Below are positions 37,493 through 49,225 of a DNA stretch of 64,000 nt, in pieces; within the stretch, counting starts at the first letter, position 1; every line of letters starts with the position of its first letter. The translations under genes were made by a program, and so were the position numbers. Source of the stretch: Lycium barbarum (taxonomy: Eukaryota; Streptophyta; Magnoliopsida; Solanales; Solanaceae); assembly GCF_019175385.1 (NCBI RefSeq), contig NC_083344.1:24678231-24742230 (forward strand), written 5' to 3'. The notes under the pieces were generated by a model. The model had not been told where the DNA came from. It did not search any database and saw only the letters and a list, made by a program, of their open reading frames with translations.

Positions 37493-37581
37493 AGTTGGTA
37501 TCAGAGCCCTAGGTTACCCGGTCTATAAGTACATGAGCATGTCTAATAGAGTCTTTCGGATCGGTACGATGAGCTCCGTAC
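37493..37581 (+). promoter_or_regulatory. Primer binding site and leader hairpin (element F)
   Basis: TGGTATCAGAGC at 37496-37507 is the initiator-Met primer site, four bases past the LTR end. At 37564-37581 stem GTACG, loop AT-GAGCTC and stem CGTAC form a hairpin with a self-complementary six-base loop. The layout is the same as in A, B and D but with a fourth palindrome. Confidence 0.75.
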
Positions 37582-38698
37582 TTATCTGCGAAAGGTTATG
37601 AGACATTTAGGAAACTTTCAATTCTTTCTTTCCTTCGTGCTACTTCATTCGAATTGGTATCTAGTCGATTCCAATTGGTATCTGAATGTCTTAATCTTAA
37701 TCACCCACTAACTTAGCAATTTATTAGTGGGTTTTGATCATATAGACTTGAATTGTATATTCCACCTTAGAATTTCCCGTTTCACCCTTATGGGCTCGTT
37801 TCCCCAACTTTCATAGGTTGGATTTGACCTAATTTAGAAGCTTACCAATATTGGTATTATTCTTCATGGTTTCTAATCTAGATTACGCTTATAACTAGAC
37901 ATTCAGTATTTGGAGGTGCTACGAAAGGGCAAGGCAAAGGTGTGGTTGTTCGTGGCTCCTGTTCAGCCTTACAGGTAGGTTACGGCTTACCTTATAGTTA
38001 GACTTCGGTTAGTAAAGCATATGTAGAGTTAGTGATTGTCGGAGACAACATGTTATGCCTTCGGGTATTAAGTTGGGATGGATTCTTAGGTTGGTATTGT
38101 TGTTGACTTTGGCTAGTTTCCTTATTGTGATTTGTTGGTTTGTCGCCACGTGATTGATTCTAGAGTTGATGCTTAATGTTTGCCTTATGATTCGGAGAGC
38201 GTATTTATCATCGTTGAGATCGTAGAAAAGGAAAGTAAAGTTATGATATTGATATTGTGATTGAGATATGTGTCCATGAGTTCCATGATTGATTCTTATA
38301 TTCTTGTTGGCGTTGTTATCATGCATACACTCATTTATACATATATTGGGAATAGATGCTTAGTCATCTTATCATGTTTAAGATATGGCTATCCCTCGTT
38401 TATTGGTATTATCTTAGACATAGGAAAGAACTTGACTTGTTATTGATATCGAGAGATGTGTCCATGTGTGGCACGATTGATTAGATATGTTGTCTTCATT
38501 CATTGATATTATGCAGTTTACTCAATCTCATCTATCATAATACCCTGATATGAATACTTAGTGACTTATTCATGATTGTGAACCCGTATCTCTCACTTAT
38601 TGGTTATTGAATTGTCAAGAGGAAGGAATTGAAATTGGGATATGTGTTCAGGTGTGGCATGGTTGTCATTAATATACTCTTGTTGGCATTGATATCAT
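37582..38698 (+). repeat. Leader remnant and truncated second LTR of element F, first part
   Basis: 37582 to about 37850 shows no recognisable coding sequence and no gag start. From about 37850 the sequence matches the F LTR (35640 onward). The LTR start TGTAACGACCC is missing, so one deletion removed gag-pol and the 5' part of this LTR. The last five bases, ATCAT, are the target duplication of solo LTR H. Confidence 0.6.
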
Positions 38699-41600
38699 TG
38701 TTAGACCCCGTATTTTATACGTTGAGTTATTCGCGAAAGAATCGACGTGAGATAGAAACCTCGGATTTTTAATTTCTAAACTAGAACTAATCGGTTATAA
38801 ATTTTACTTAGTATAAAAATGTTATTGGAGATTAGGAACTACTTAATTGTGGTGGTAAGTAAAATTAGTGGCAACAATGAGCCAAGGATGCACATTAACG
38901 TGCAATGGCCAAAAGATGACTCAAAGTCATCTAAAATAAGGCTATTATGGAAGACATACAAATATGCATTTAAATGTTGATTCATCCACTATACTTTCAT
39001 TATATTGTGGACAACCAAATTGGAAGAAAAATACATGTGAGGATTCGGCTAAGGTGGCTGAAATTGGGGGAGAAAAAGTTGAGGCATGCATTTGAATATT
39101 GAAGGTATCCATTATTTTATGAAGGCATGCATTATTTTATGAAGGCATACAAGTTGGATGAGTCATTGCACATTTAAATATTGACCATTCATCTTTGTAT
39201 GATTGCAATGGACAAAGGTTAGTGTATGAATCATCCACTACACATGCAATTGTCTTGTAAACAATTAAATGGAAAGAAGAAGAAAGGAAACAAAGAGTGA
39301 GGGTCGGCCATCTAGCCGAAAGTAGAAGGGAAAAGAAATAAAATTTAAGTGAAAAGTTAATTGAGTGTTCAATGTCATGAGTGGAGCATGTGTTGTGTCC
39401 AACTTGTAGGCATCTTAGTTTAATCAAATGGATGACTAAGAGAGCTCGTCTTTTCATTTCAACTTCACAACACAAAAATAGAAAAAAACTTAGAGCCAAG
39501 GAGGAGAGCTCTCGGCCAAGAGAGCTGAAAATTGAGCTCTTTGTGTGTTAATCAAAAAAATATTTCTTCAAGCATTTCAACCCTTTAGAAGGTCCCTAGA
39601 AACGTGAAGATATTCATTGGAGCAACAAGAACCCTTATCATTTCAATTCACAAACTCTAGCCAAGTTGAGAAGTCGAATTGTCAAGGTAAGATCTAACTT
39701 TCTTTTACATGTGTTAAGGGTGATGTAGATGTGTGAATATAAGTTTCATGCATGAAATGATATGTGTTGATGTTGGAACATGATAGTAGCCATGGAATTA
39801 TATATGTTGATGTTGAAGTATGGTTGTAACTTGGTGAACATGAATTTCATACATAAAATCATGAATGTCGGTGTTGGAATGATTATGTGGCCGTAGGGAC
39901 TGTTTTAGTGGAAATGATGGACTGATTTTCTTTAGTAATTATGGTTGTTGCAATCATAGATTGCATGGTAAAAATAATGAAAATAATTGGAAGGTTAGAG
40001 GTGAAGTTGTGTTAGTATGAAAATAAATCGAATCCATGATTTTATGTGTGTGATGTTGAAGCATAGTTAAGCCGTGTATGGACTGTTTTTGTAGAAGTTA
40101 GTGAACTGATTTTACTTGATATTTTGATTGTTATTGACATGAATTTTATGATGGAAATAAAGGTGTTTAATGGTTGAAGTTGGAACTAAAGTCGTTTGTG
40201 AGTTGTTGTAAGGATTATAGAGATGACGATGTAGCTTAGTTGCGTATGAATTGATGTTGTAGTTGTCGGGTGACTGCAGGTCGTAACCTACTGAAATTAT
40301 ATGAAAAGAAGACATGAAATAATGTGTAAGAATCGTATGTGGGTTGCTTAGTATGTTCGTAAACGTTTGCAAGAATTCCGAACATCTTTATGTCGTTGGT
40401 TAGGGATTGTTTTGGGACGTGTTGTTGTTGTTGTTAAGTTGGAAAAACTAATTATAATTAAGAGTATACATCATGTTGTCATAGTAATTGGGCTGCTATA
40501 GAATCATTTTGATGAAGTATTACGACTATAGACTAATGAGAATAAAATAGAGGTGTCATAATCGCATGTAAACTATTATCGAATGTTGTAAGGTATGGGT
40601 TGATTTGAAATTGCAAGCGGGATGTTTTGACATGTTGTTGTTGTTCTTATTGAGCTTGGAAGATTATTGATAATTATGATTATGCATTGTGTTGTATGTT
40701 GGATGGGCTGTTATAAAGTTGTTACATGCAAACGTCAAGGCTACGAACTATTAGGAATAACTTGAGAATGTAGTAGCCGTATGTGAATCGTTATTGCATG
40801 TTGTGAATGTGGGCTATTTGGAATGTTGTGTGGGCTGTCCGGATTGGTGTTGAACATATAATTATTGATGTTGGATTGGTTTTATGTAGTTGTTTGGATA
40901 CAAGAGAAAAAGTCGTCTAAACATCTAGAAAGGAGTTACTAACGTTAGAATACGTTTTGAATCTCCCCGTAGCTTAACCGTAGTTGTTGGTGTCTTAATA
41001 TAGGTTGAAGTATTATTGGGCAGCGTATACATATTGTGTGACAATAAGCGCTAAAGGTATGTGAAGCTAACCCTTCTTTCTTTTGGCATGATCGTTGTGA
41101 AATGAATATACGATATATATATATACGATTCCAAAGGAATTCCTATTCCTAGAGCCACTAGGATGGCTATTGATCTTGATTCCCATAACTTATGTTTTGA
41201 TATATATATTGATATGTACATATGATTCAAAGTCCCATTTTGATATAATCCACAGGGACATCCGAAAGGTATATGATATGACTATTATTTGAACTTGCGA
41301 ACGATGGTTCGTGTTGACTATTCTATTGAGTCCTTAAAAGTGTTTTGAATTGCATATAGTTCTCACTACTTTTCTCGTGCATACCTCAATAAATCTTTCA
41401 CCGAGTCCCGGGCCGGGTATGTTATCGTGCACAGTCTCACTGCATTGTTCACCGAGTCCCTCACTAGAGGGCTGGGTACGGTATATATATATATGATGAT
41501 ATGATGATGTGATGATATGATGACATGTCATGGCGGCCAGGAGGGCATATGATGATCTTATTCACCGAGTCCCTCATTAAAGGGCCGGGTACGGTATATA

Positions 41601-42315
41601 TACATGTATACGATATATGATATTGACAAGTATGATTATGTTACAAAGGCAAGTGTTTTGCTATTCTGGATATTGTACACATTTACTGTACTCCATATTT
41701 CAGTTATGATCCTTTTACACTTCACGCTTTACATGCTCGGTACATATTCCGTACAGACCCCCTTTCTTCGGGGGGCTGCGTTTCATGCCCGCAGGTACGG
41801 ATAAGCGTTTTGGTGAACCGCCAGCTTAAGACTTCCCTTCTGCTATCTTGAAGAGTTCGGTTGTTCCGGAGCCCATACTTTGGTATAGATCCTTTTTTAT
41901 CTAAATATATGCATATGTTATTTAAGGGTACGACGGGGCCCTGTCCCGTCATATTTCACTGTTGAAACTCTTAGAGGTCTGTGGACATATGTGTGGGTTG
42001 TGTATGGGTTCTGTTCAGTTGTGTCTATACGATGTACTGTGGTATGATGTTCGTCTATATTGGCAGCCGTGTCGGCTTGCATATGATATTGATATGTGAT
42101 GGCAGCCTCGCCGGCTTGCAGATATTATCATGTTGTGGTAGTAGCCTTGTCGGCTTGCATTTACATGTATATTTATGCGACAGTTCCGAGACCATGGTTT
42201 GGTCGTTATAAGTTCCATATTGTGTTTGTTGTGAACTGAACATCTAGCTAAAGAGTGTGTATACAAGTGCCCAGTTCGGGTACTTAATCACGGCCTACGG
42301 GGTTGGGTCGTGACA
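38699..42315 (+). mobile_element. Solo LTR H, 3.6 kb
   Basis: It starts TGTTAGACCCCGTATTTTAT and ends GGGTTGGGTCGTGACA, with perfect ATCAT duplications at 38694-38698 and 42316-42320. No primer site or polypurine tract is attached, so LTR-LTR recombination removed the interior. Three CACCGAGTCCC...GGGCCGGG hairpin repeats lie at 41398-41595. The conserved core at 41720-41800 has a CCCCC/GGGGG stem as in B. It is related to the reverse LTR at 1-1540 and more distantly to the B LTRs. Small ORFs inside have no domain. Confidence 0.92.
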
Positions 42316-42364
42316 ATCATGCATGGATTCATACTCATATATTTGGATCGGGTTGTGCACCGCA

Positions 42365-42413
<49 letters not shown>

Positions 42414-43455
42414 TTGGACTAGGTTGCACGTACCGCAACACTGACTGGGATCGGGTTGCATATTCCGCAACACTAACTTGGATCGGGCTGTGAACCACAG
42501 CAAGTAATATACTTCGCAGGTGCCCCATGGGTCATGATTGTCAGAGCGTAGACATCATCCTCCCGAAGCGTGTGTGTATCATGGCATGGCATTGCATTCA
42601 TATTTCATTCACTCATATATCTGATTTCTAGTAGTAGTTATTTATTGTACCGTACGGTGTTCGTGATGATTGACTTCTTGGTTGGTTACTAATATGAGAT
42701 TTTCGTGTGCCTGATTAATATATATTTTGAAATTGATCGGATACGAGGAGTAAAGACTTTCTCCAAGGTTGAGACTTGAGGATTATGAGTGACATTGTTG
42801 GTTGTGCTAGTGTTTATGGTTATTCTGTAGAATCGTGGAAAAACTTGGCAAGACTTGTGTTTGGGTGCTTCACCATAGGCTATGATTCGGTTATTAATCC
42901 TTATGTACTTGAGTTGTTATTTTTGGACTGTGTGGTGTGTATACCTGATTGTGAGCATGTCTATTCTTCAGTCTCTTTCTTTATATATGTTAACTAACTG
43001 TTGTTGGCCTGTGATGCCTACTCTATGTGTTGTTTGTACTGATGCTACCTTTCTACACTCCTTTTTAGGGTGTAGAGTTTGAGACAGGTTCTGTTTCTAC
43101 TTCCGAGACTGATTTTAGAGGCTTGGCTTGCGAGTATCGAGGGTGAGAATCTGACGAGTCATGGCCCGGAGACTCCTCTATCCCTTTCTTTATTTTCTTC
43201 CATTTAGACAAATGTGTTTAGTATTTGAGACTTGTATATTCTAGACATTACTTAGTTACTCTTCTACGAGTCAGACTAGTTCCATAAGGATTTATATTCC
43301 GCATTTATGATTATTTATAATTTCAAGCTTCGACTTATTCTGCTCTATTTACTTTATTATGGTTTAAATTGATAATTTGGGAAAGGGTTCGCCTACCGAT
43401 GTGGGAAATGGTAGGTACCTGCGTGACTTAGCGAAATTGGGTCGGTCGTGATATG
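42316..43455 (+). repeat. Second LTR of element F, second part
   Basis: It resumes after H with ATCAT and matches 36300-37492 of the first F LTR, including the shortened microsatellite and the TGCAC-CGCAAC tandem units. The end is degenerate, GGTCGGTCGTGATA near 43450, where GGGTCGTCACA is expected. No clear target duplication with 4950-4954 (GGCCG) is visible. Confidence 0.65.
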
Positions 43456-44220
43456 CACCGACTTCGTCGATTGTTCCTCCACCGGCAGCACAGAAAGGGT
43501 TTGATCCCTTCGCATTCACCAGAGAAAACTTCCAGGACATAGCCATCTAAGCAACAAAGGTCGAGATGCAGGTTGGCATTATCATGGAACAGATCTGGAA
43601 GTTTTTGGCAAAAGAGATTAAGGTGGCCATTGAACCAGTAAAGGTAGCGATTGAGTGGTCTCATGAGGTTATCCAGACGAGACTTGATGGTTTTTGAGAC
43701 GAGATTAGCTGCAGTAGAGATGGAAGGATCAGGAGGTGATAAAGGCTAACTTCAAGATGAGCTTGCTAGGTTGAAATTAGAGGTGCAGACACTGACAGCA
43801 CGAAAGCAGGTTGTGTTGGAAAATCCTATTCCGACAACTCAGGTTAACTATGAGGATCTCATACAGGTTGAGAACTTGATAGATGAGGATGATGATGATG
43901 ACTCCACAATACCGAACAAGGGAAAGAAAAAGTGGGATGACGTGGATTCATCGGGTGAGGATCCAGAGAAGGTGACTCTGAGATGCATAATGGAGGATAA
44001 GAGTTTGCAGGTGGTTGTGCATAACTCTATGCTTGACAGTTATCTTGATCCGGCTGGTGCCTCATCCAGTCACCCACTAGTGGAGTCGACGCTGCCCGGC
44101 CAGCCCATCTTACCAGCTGAGGTAATTGTTCCTGCTAATGAGGAGACAACTACAACTGAGGCTGGTGCTGCAGCTCTATTTGTGGAAGCGGCACAGTCTC
44201 AAGATGATCATAGCACCTAG
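43456..44220 (+). pseudogene. Tail of a late ORF of element G (coiled-coil and acidic region)
   Basis: Translated piecewise, the region reads PPPAAQKGFDPFAFTREN, then VGIIMEQIWKFLAKEIKVA, and from 43741 an open stretch with a heptad-like DELARLKLEVQTLTARKQ. An acidic run (DEDDDDDS), a short basic run and a Ser/Thr/Glu-rich end follow, with TAG at 44218-44220. Stops at about 43548 and 43696 break the upstream part. I associate such proteins with an extra ORF downstream of integrase in Athila/Tat-type elements; function unknown. The TTG at 43771 is not a real start. The upstream half should be at 4400-4954, beyond insertion F. Confidence 0.5.
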
Positions 44221-45757
44221 TGCGCCTCAGGTACCCTTACCCTTACTTATGCTTATTTGATACATTGGGGACATTGCATAGTTTTTTAGTTGGCGGTGGG
44301 GATAATGGATTTGTTGTATGTTTATATATGTGTTTAGGACCCCCTCAGCTTTTCTTTGTCAGAGTTCTTTTCCTGAGAGGTTTAGTTCTGTTGAAACTGG
44401 CATGTTTAGGTTGTTGCTTAGATAGAGTAGAGTAGTAATGACTTATATAGTAGTGGTTTTGAACTTATGGCATGTTTTGTATAGTTGGTTGAAATTTGTA
44501 GACCCCTCAAAAGTTTTGATGCGTACTTAGGAACTACTAGTGATTGACGTGATTGATTCTTTTTATGACATCATGGTTATTGGGGTATTGTGGATGATGA
44601 ATGATCGCTAGCTGGTTGTATTTGCATTAGCAAAAGAGATTCTTATGCCATTGTGTGTGTGAGTTGTTAGTTGTGTTCATGCTCTGCATTTACAATCTAG
44701 AACTTTCCCGGTTTGTCATGCTTGAATTCTAAGGATAGTTTGGTTGTTGAGATGATCTTAGGCTTTCTTTGTATAAATTTAAGTCATTTTGCCTTATAAG
44801 CCTGACCTGTTCATGTGTATATGATCTCTAGTTTTTCCCCTTTGAGCCTTTGACCTTTTCCTTGACTAGCCGCTAACCAACCCATACCCTTATTTGAAAT
44901 AATTCAATCTTTGCACTCATTCCCTCCTTGACACTATAAGAGGCTAAAAGCCTAAGTTGGGGGTGAAACTTGTGCAAAAGAAGAGGCCTAAAGCCTAAGT
45001 TGGGGGTGGTATGAGTTACCTAGTAGAGGATTCGATGTGGTTGCTGTAAAAAAAAAAAAAAAAAAACAGGAAAAAAAGAAGAAAAATCAAAAAATCGTTG
45101 CAAAAAAAAGATAGTTAATTTTTTGTTTACACCACATCGAGGTTGAACGAGTAAAGAGAGGGGGGAGAAAGGTAGATAAAGGAAAAGAAAAATGTAGTGT
45201 TCAACGAGGGTGAGTCACTAATACCCAAATATCTATCCTGCCCATCCCTAAGCCTACATTACAAGCCCAGAAAAAGTCCCAGTGTGATCACAACCGAACA
45301 GTACGAAGTTGAAGGAATCGAAAATAAGGGCAAGCATATGGCATTTGCATTTGTAGTACATGAACTTCTTTGTGAGTGTGAGTGTTTCTCTTCTCTTTGT
45401 CTTTGTCCCGTTTATTCGTATACATATGTGTGTGGGACATTCTTTGGTCTGTGAGGGCATAAGAGTTGAAAATGTGAAATGTGGAATGACCAACCAAGGT
45501 GGCGTTTGTGTGTCCATTGATATTTCCGGTAATGTGATGTCATATATTGAAGCTTCACTGTGAGTCTTAGCAGTCTTGAGTCATGTATCATATCGTTGAT
45601 CCTAAAATGAGGTGGTTAGCTGTGAGAAACATGCATGTCTGTAGTTCGGAGTCAAAACCATTGTAGACATTGTTACTTTGTTGTATCTAAGTCTAGTTGA
45701 GTCATTTGTGTTGTGTTTCTTGCTTGAGGACAAGCAAAGACTTTAAGTTGGGAAGGT
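44221..45757 (+). other. Noncoding 3' region of element G up to the polypurine tract
   Basis: No supported ORF. GCCTAAGTTGGGGGTG occurs twice (about 44950 and 44995), with a 19-base poly(A) run at 45048-45066. The block GAGGACAAGCAAAGAC plus TTTAAGTTGGGAAGG just before 45758 is the family's polypurine region, equivalent to 1568-1599. Confidence 0.6.
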
Positions 45758-45850
45758 TGATGTGTCGTTAAATTACGGCACAATTGATGCCTTTTGACGA
45801 GAAGTTTTACTTGTTTTTAAGCAAGTAAGTGTCATTTGGATGTGGTTTTG
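45758..45850 (+). repeat. Right LTR of element G, first part (split by array B)
   Basis: It starts TGATGTGTCGTTAAATTACG and matches 1600-1690. It is interrupted after TTTTG (45846-45850), the target duplication of array B. It continues at 61270. Confidence 0.88.
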
Positions 45851-48800
45851 TGTTACATCCGACATTTTTGTTTATTCGAAAAATTCAAGGTGAATTGACT
45901 TGTGATGAATAAGGCCACAATTGGACCTTACTTTGTATGCATGTTTAGGTTATGAATTCAATGGGGTGGAATTACGAAAGGTGGCCAAGGGCAAAATTGG
46001 AATTTTGGAAACTTTTCCCATGGATTACAATATGTAGCCACCAATTTGGACTCAAAAATAATAAAACAAGGCCCAATAATGGAAGGCCCAACCGGCCATA
46101 GAGTGCTACAAATGGCCCAAATCCATTATTTCATCATGTGACATTATATACTAATGTATATCCTTAGAAACTTCAAGAAAGAGAAAGAACAAGCAAGAGG
46201 AAAAAGAAGAGAGGGCATTTCGGGTGAGAAAGAAAGAAAGAAAAATTGTTGGAGCCTAATCTTGGGTTCAAAAATCTTATTCTTGTGGGAATACTACTAA
46301 GTGCAAAGTCCTCTACAACTTGGTACAATTATTTTGGCAAGAGGACAAGTTTGGTGGCAAGTGAAGAACTTGAGGAAAAGGTGAGAAACAATTCATTTTC
46401 TTATGTTATGGAGTTTGATTTGTGTTGTAGTATGTATAAATGAGAAGAACTTGTAAAAATATGGAAGTTTGCAAGTAGGTGTGTTTGCATTTGTTTGGCC
46501 GTATGCATATATATAGATTGCATGTCTATGGTGACTTGAAACTATGTTGAAATCTAGCTGTAGTGTGGTAGGAATTGTATTAGAAATGAAAGTTGAATGA
46601 ATTAAGGAAAATTGAGAATTTTAAGGTGTGGCCGTGTGGTGTGTGTTGGTGTTGGAAGGTGAATTGAATCTTGTTAGCATGTTAATTGTGTTGTTATGGA
46701 AGATTGGTTATTAAGTTGTTGAAGGAAATTATTTAACTTTGTGATGATTTGTGTATAAGTGAAAATGAAAGTGTTAAGAGGAAAATTATGCTTACGACAA
46801 TGAACTTGGAATATAAAAATGTGTTGATGAGCTTGCATGTTGAAAGTTAGGAAGGGATTGGAAAAGTAGTGACTTGATGGAAAGTTGAATGTTTGTGAAT
46901 TTTATGAATATCTTGTGAATATTATGTGTACATGGTATGGATTCCTCCGATGTGTGTGTCGTAATGATTTTGATGGATAATGGATAGGAAAATAATAAGT
47001 TTTGGTTGGAAATGCAAGTTTAAAACGAAAAATAACTCGTTGTGTCGAAAGATGGCTAATAATGCCATAGTGTATGAATTAGTGTTTATTGATGTTTGCT
47101 GTTGTTTGGATGTTTTCTCTGGGCTGTTGTGTTGAGGAATTGAGCCGAGCTAAGTCTCGGGGATGTCGTATATACAGAGGAAATGCTGCCGAAATTTCGG
47201 TAGGCAATTATGTGTAAAGATAGAGTATTGAAAGAATGAAACTAACCAAATGGTAAACTTGACCATTTCCAGATTTTGGACGAAATTTGGATTGACGCCG
47301 AGCGAGCATAAGGCGCCATCGAGGTATGTGAAGCACTTCTATACGCTCCTAGGCATGTTCTGGATGTGGTAGGCTCGGCCGCGAGCCCTAGGTCCGACTC
47401 CGTTCCCCGGAATTCGAGACGGAAAACCGCTCCAATTCCTTCAATTCAATTGAACCTATTTTCTTACAAATAGCCCTTAAAGTGAGATTTTGTACAAAAC
47501 TTCCCCAAACGGAGTCGGAACACTTCCGAATGAGTATGGGTGACCTCATAAGGTCAATCATCAGTAATTTACGTATGTAGCCTCGGGTTGGTCCGAGGTG
47601 GGCCCACAAGGCCCGATACTTCCGGTACGATTTTTAAAATACTTCTGTTTTGGTCCGATCTTCTCCAAAAACTTCTGAACTATTATTTTGTGAATATTAT
47701 GGATATTTTTGTGTAATTTATACAATATTATTTCTGAACATCCGAGCATCCCATTCTGATAATCTGTCGTGCCTTCCTAACTAGGATATGAGCGCGTGCT
47801 ATGCATACTATCTGGATATTCTGATTTTGGCTCGCCGTTTGGCACCCTTCAGTTTGATCGAGTCTATATGTTGAGTCTGTAGGTAGGTGGTTTCTCATTT
47901 ATCGATTCGTGTCTGTCTCAATGCATTCCTTCACTGCGACCCGGGCCAGGTTCTGTTATCGTGCATATTTCTCTGCATTGTTCACCGCGTCCCTCGGCGT
48001 ACGGGCCGGGATCTGTATGTCTGTATGATCTGTGTATGGGGATGGCGGCCAGGATGGCATATGATCTGATATGATTCTGTCTGTCCACCGCGTCCCGTAC
48101 TAAGAGGGCCGGGTTCTGTTACCGCGCCCCCAGACAGGGCCGGGATCCGTATGAATATATGCGTGTGCCATCTGTATTTATAAAGCACACGCCTTTGTAT
48201 GATTTTGTATGACTCTGTGCTACTCTGCATGCATAATTCTGTCCGTCATACTACTGTCTGTCTGTCCGTCTATGTTACGACTATTTCTGTTTGTCCGTAT
48301 GGCTTCTGCTTCTGTATGTCCGTATGGATTCAGATTCTGCTCGTCTGTCCGTATTATGATTTCGTCTGTCTGTCCGAACTATAATTCTGTCCATTTGTGT
48401 GTAACACGATCCTGTATGTCTGTCTGGATCATAACTCTGTCCGTCAGTTTGACTTATGATTTTGCCCGTTATATTTCTGCGACTCTAGTTCGGACTATGT
48501 TTATATCTGTTACGTTTCTGCTTTACATACTCGGTACATTTTCCGTACTGACCCCCGTTCTTCGGGGGCTGCGCTACATGCCCGCAGGTACAGACGCACC
48601 AGGTGATACGCCGCCCGCGTAGGTTTCCGACTCTGCTACTTGAAGAGCTCCTTTGACTCGGAGCATATATCTTTGGTATATATATCTTCTGTCTTTGTGT
48701 ACTCCGTATGTCTGTATATTCTGGGTACGGCGGGGCCCTGTCCCGTCATATGATTCTGTATGTCTGTAGAGGCCTGTAGATAGATATGTGGGTTACGGGT

Positions 48801-49022
48801 TCCGTCTGTATGTTAGCCCTATCGGCTTATCTGTAAATGTCTGTGTGTTCAGGTATATGTATATATATATATGTATGTTACGCGCACGCCGTATTTGTAT
48901 CGGCCTACTTCTGTACTTCTGTTTTGAAAAAAAAATCTGTATGGTTCGAGTTCGATCAGGTAGGTACGTATGGGTGCCCAGTTAGGGTACCAGTCGCGGC
49001 CCACGGGGTTTGGGTCGTGACA
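45851..49022 (+). repeat. First LTR of array B
   Basis: It starts TGTTACATCCGACATTTTTG and ends GGGTCGTGACA. It differs from the other two by A5 for A6 and a 13-bp shorter GAAA run near 46196-46245, C at 46558 and A at 46782. It has CACCGCGTCCC/GGGCCGGG hairpin repeats at 47936-48150, a CTGTCCGT-rich stretch at 48190-48480, and the core hairpin at 48521-48590. The 137-codon ORF over the CTGTCCGT stretch is low complexity and not credible. Confidence 0.95.
48521..48590 (+). promoter_or_regulatory. Conserved LTR core with CCCCCG/CGGGGG hairpin (array B)
   Basis: CTTTACATACTCGGTACATT is followed by a GTAC...GTAC inverted repeat, then CCCCCG-TTCTT-CGGGGG (48552-48568), then CTACATGCCCGCAGGTA. 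The same core is present in the other B LTRs (offset 6123) and, with compensating stem changes, in H, A, D and E. Confidence 0.55.
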
Positions 49023-49225
49023 AAAGTGGTATCAGAGCGGTTAGTCCTCGGTATGTCTACAGGCCGTGTCTAGTAGAGTCTTGTTTATCGATGTGTTGTG
49101 CACCACATCTATAAACAGGAAGCTACAGGGCATTTAGGATGTTACCCTTCTTTGGATTCTTAGATCGTGCGATAGAACTGTATTAGTAGGATGATCCTCT
49201 CCTAACGATCTGCTATGTTTCAGCG
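49023..49225 (+). promoter_or_regulatory. Leader of B copy 1: primer site and palindromic-loop hairpin
   Basis: Primer site TGGTATCAGAGC at 49027-49038 follows the LTR. At 49090-49109 stem GATGTG, loop TT-GTGCAC and stem CACATC form the leader hairpin, with a six-base self-complementary loop. The leader ends CTATGTTTCAGCG before the gag ATG, which resembles a 3' splice site. Confidence 0.85.

Noticed and set aside
43771..44220. A host gene with acidic C-terminus
   Set aside because: The frame is broken upstream, begins at TTG, and lies between an LTR and the polypurine region of element G, so it belongs to the element.
48209..48622. A 137-codon ORF present three times (also at 54332 and 60454)
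   Set aside because: It repeats only because the LTR is present three times. It is low-complexity CTGTCCGT sequence with no start context or domain.
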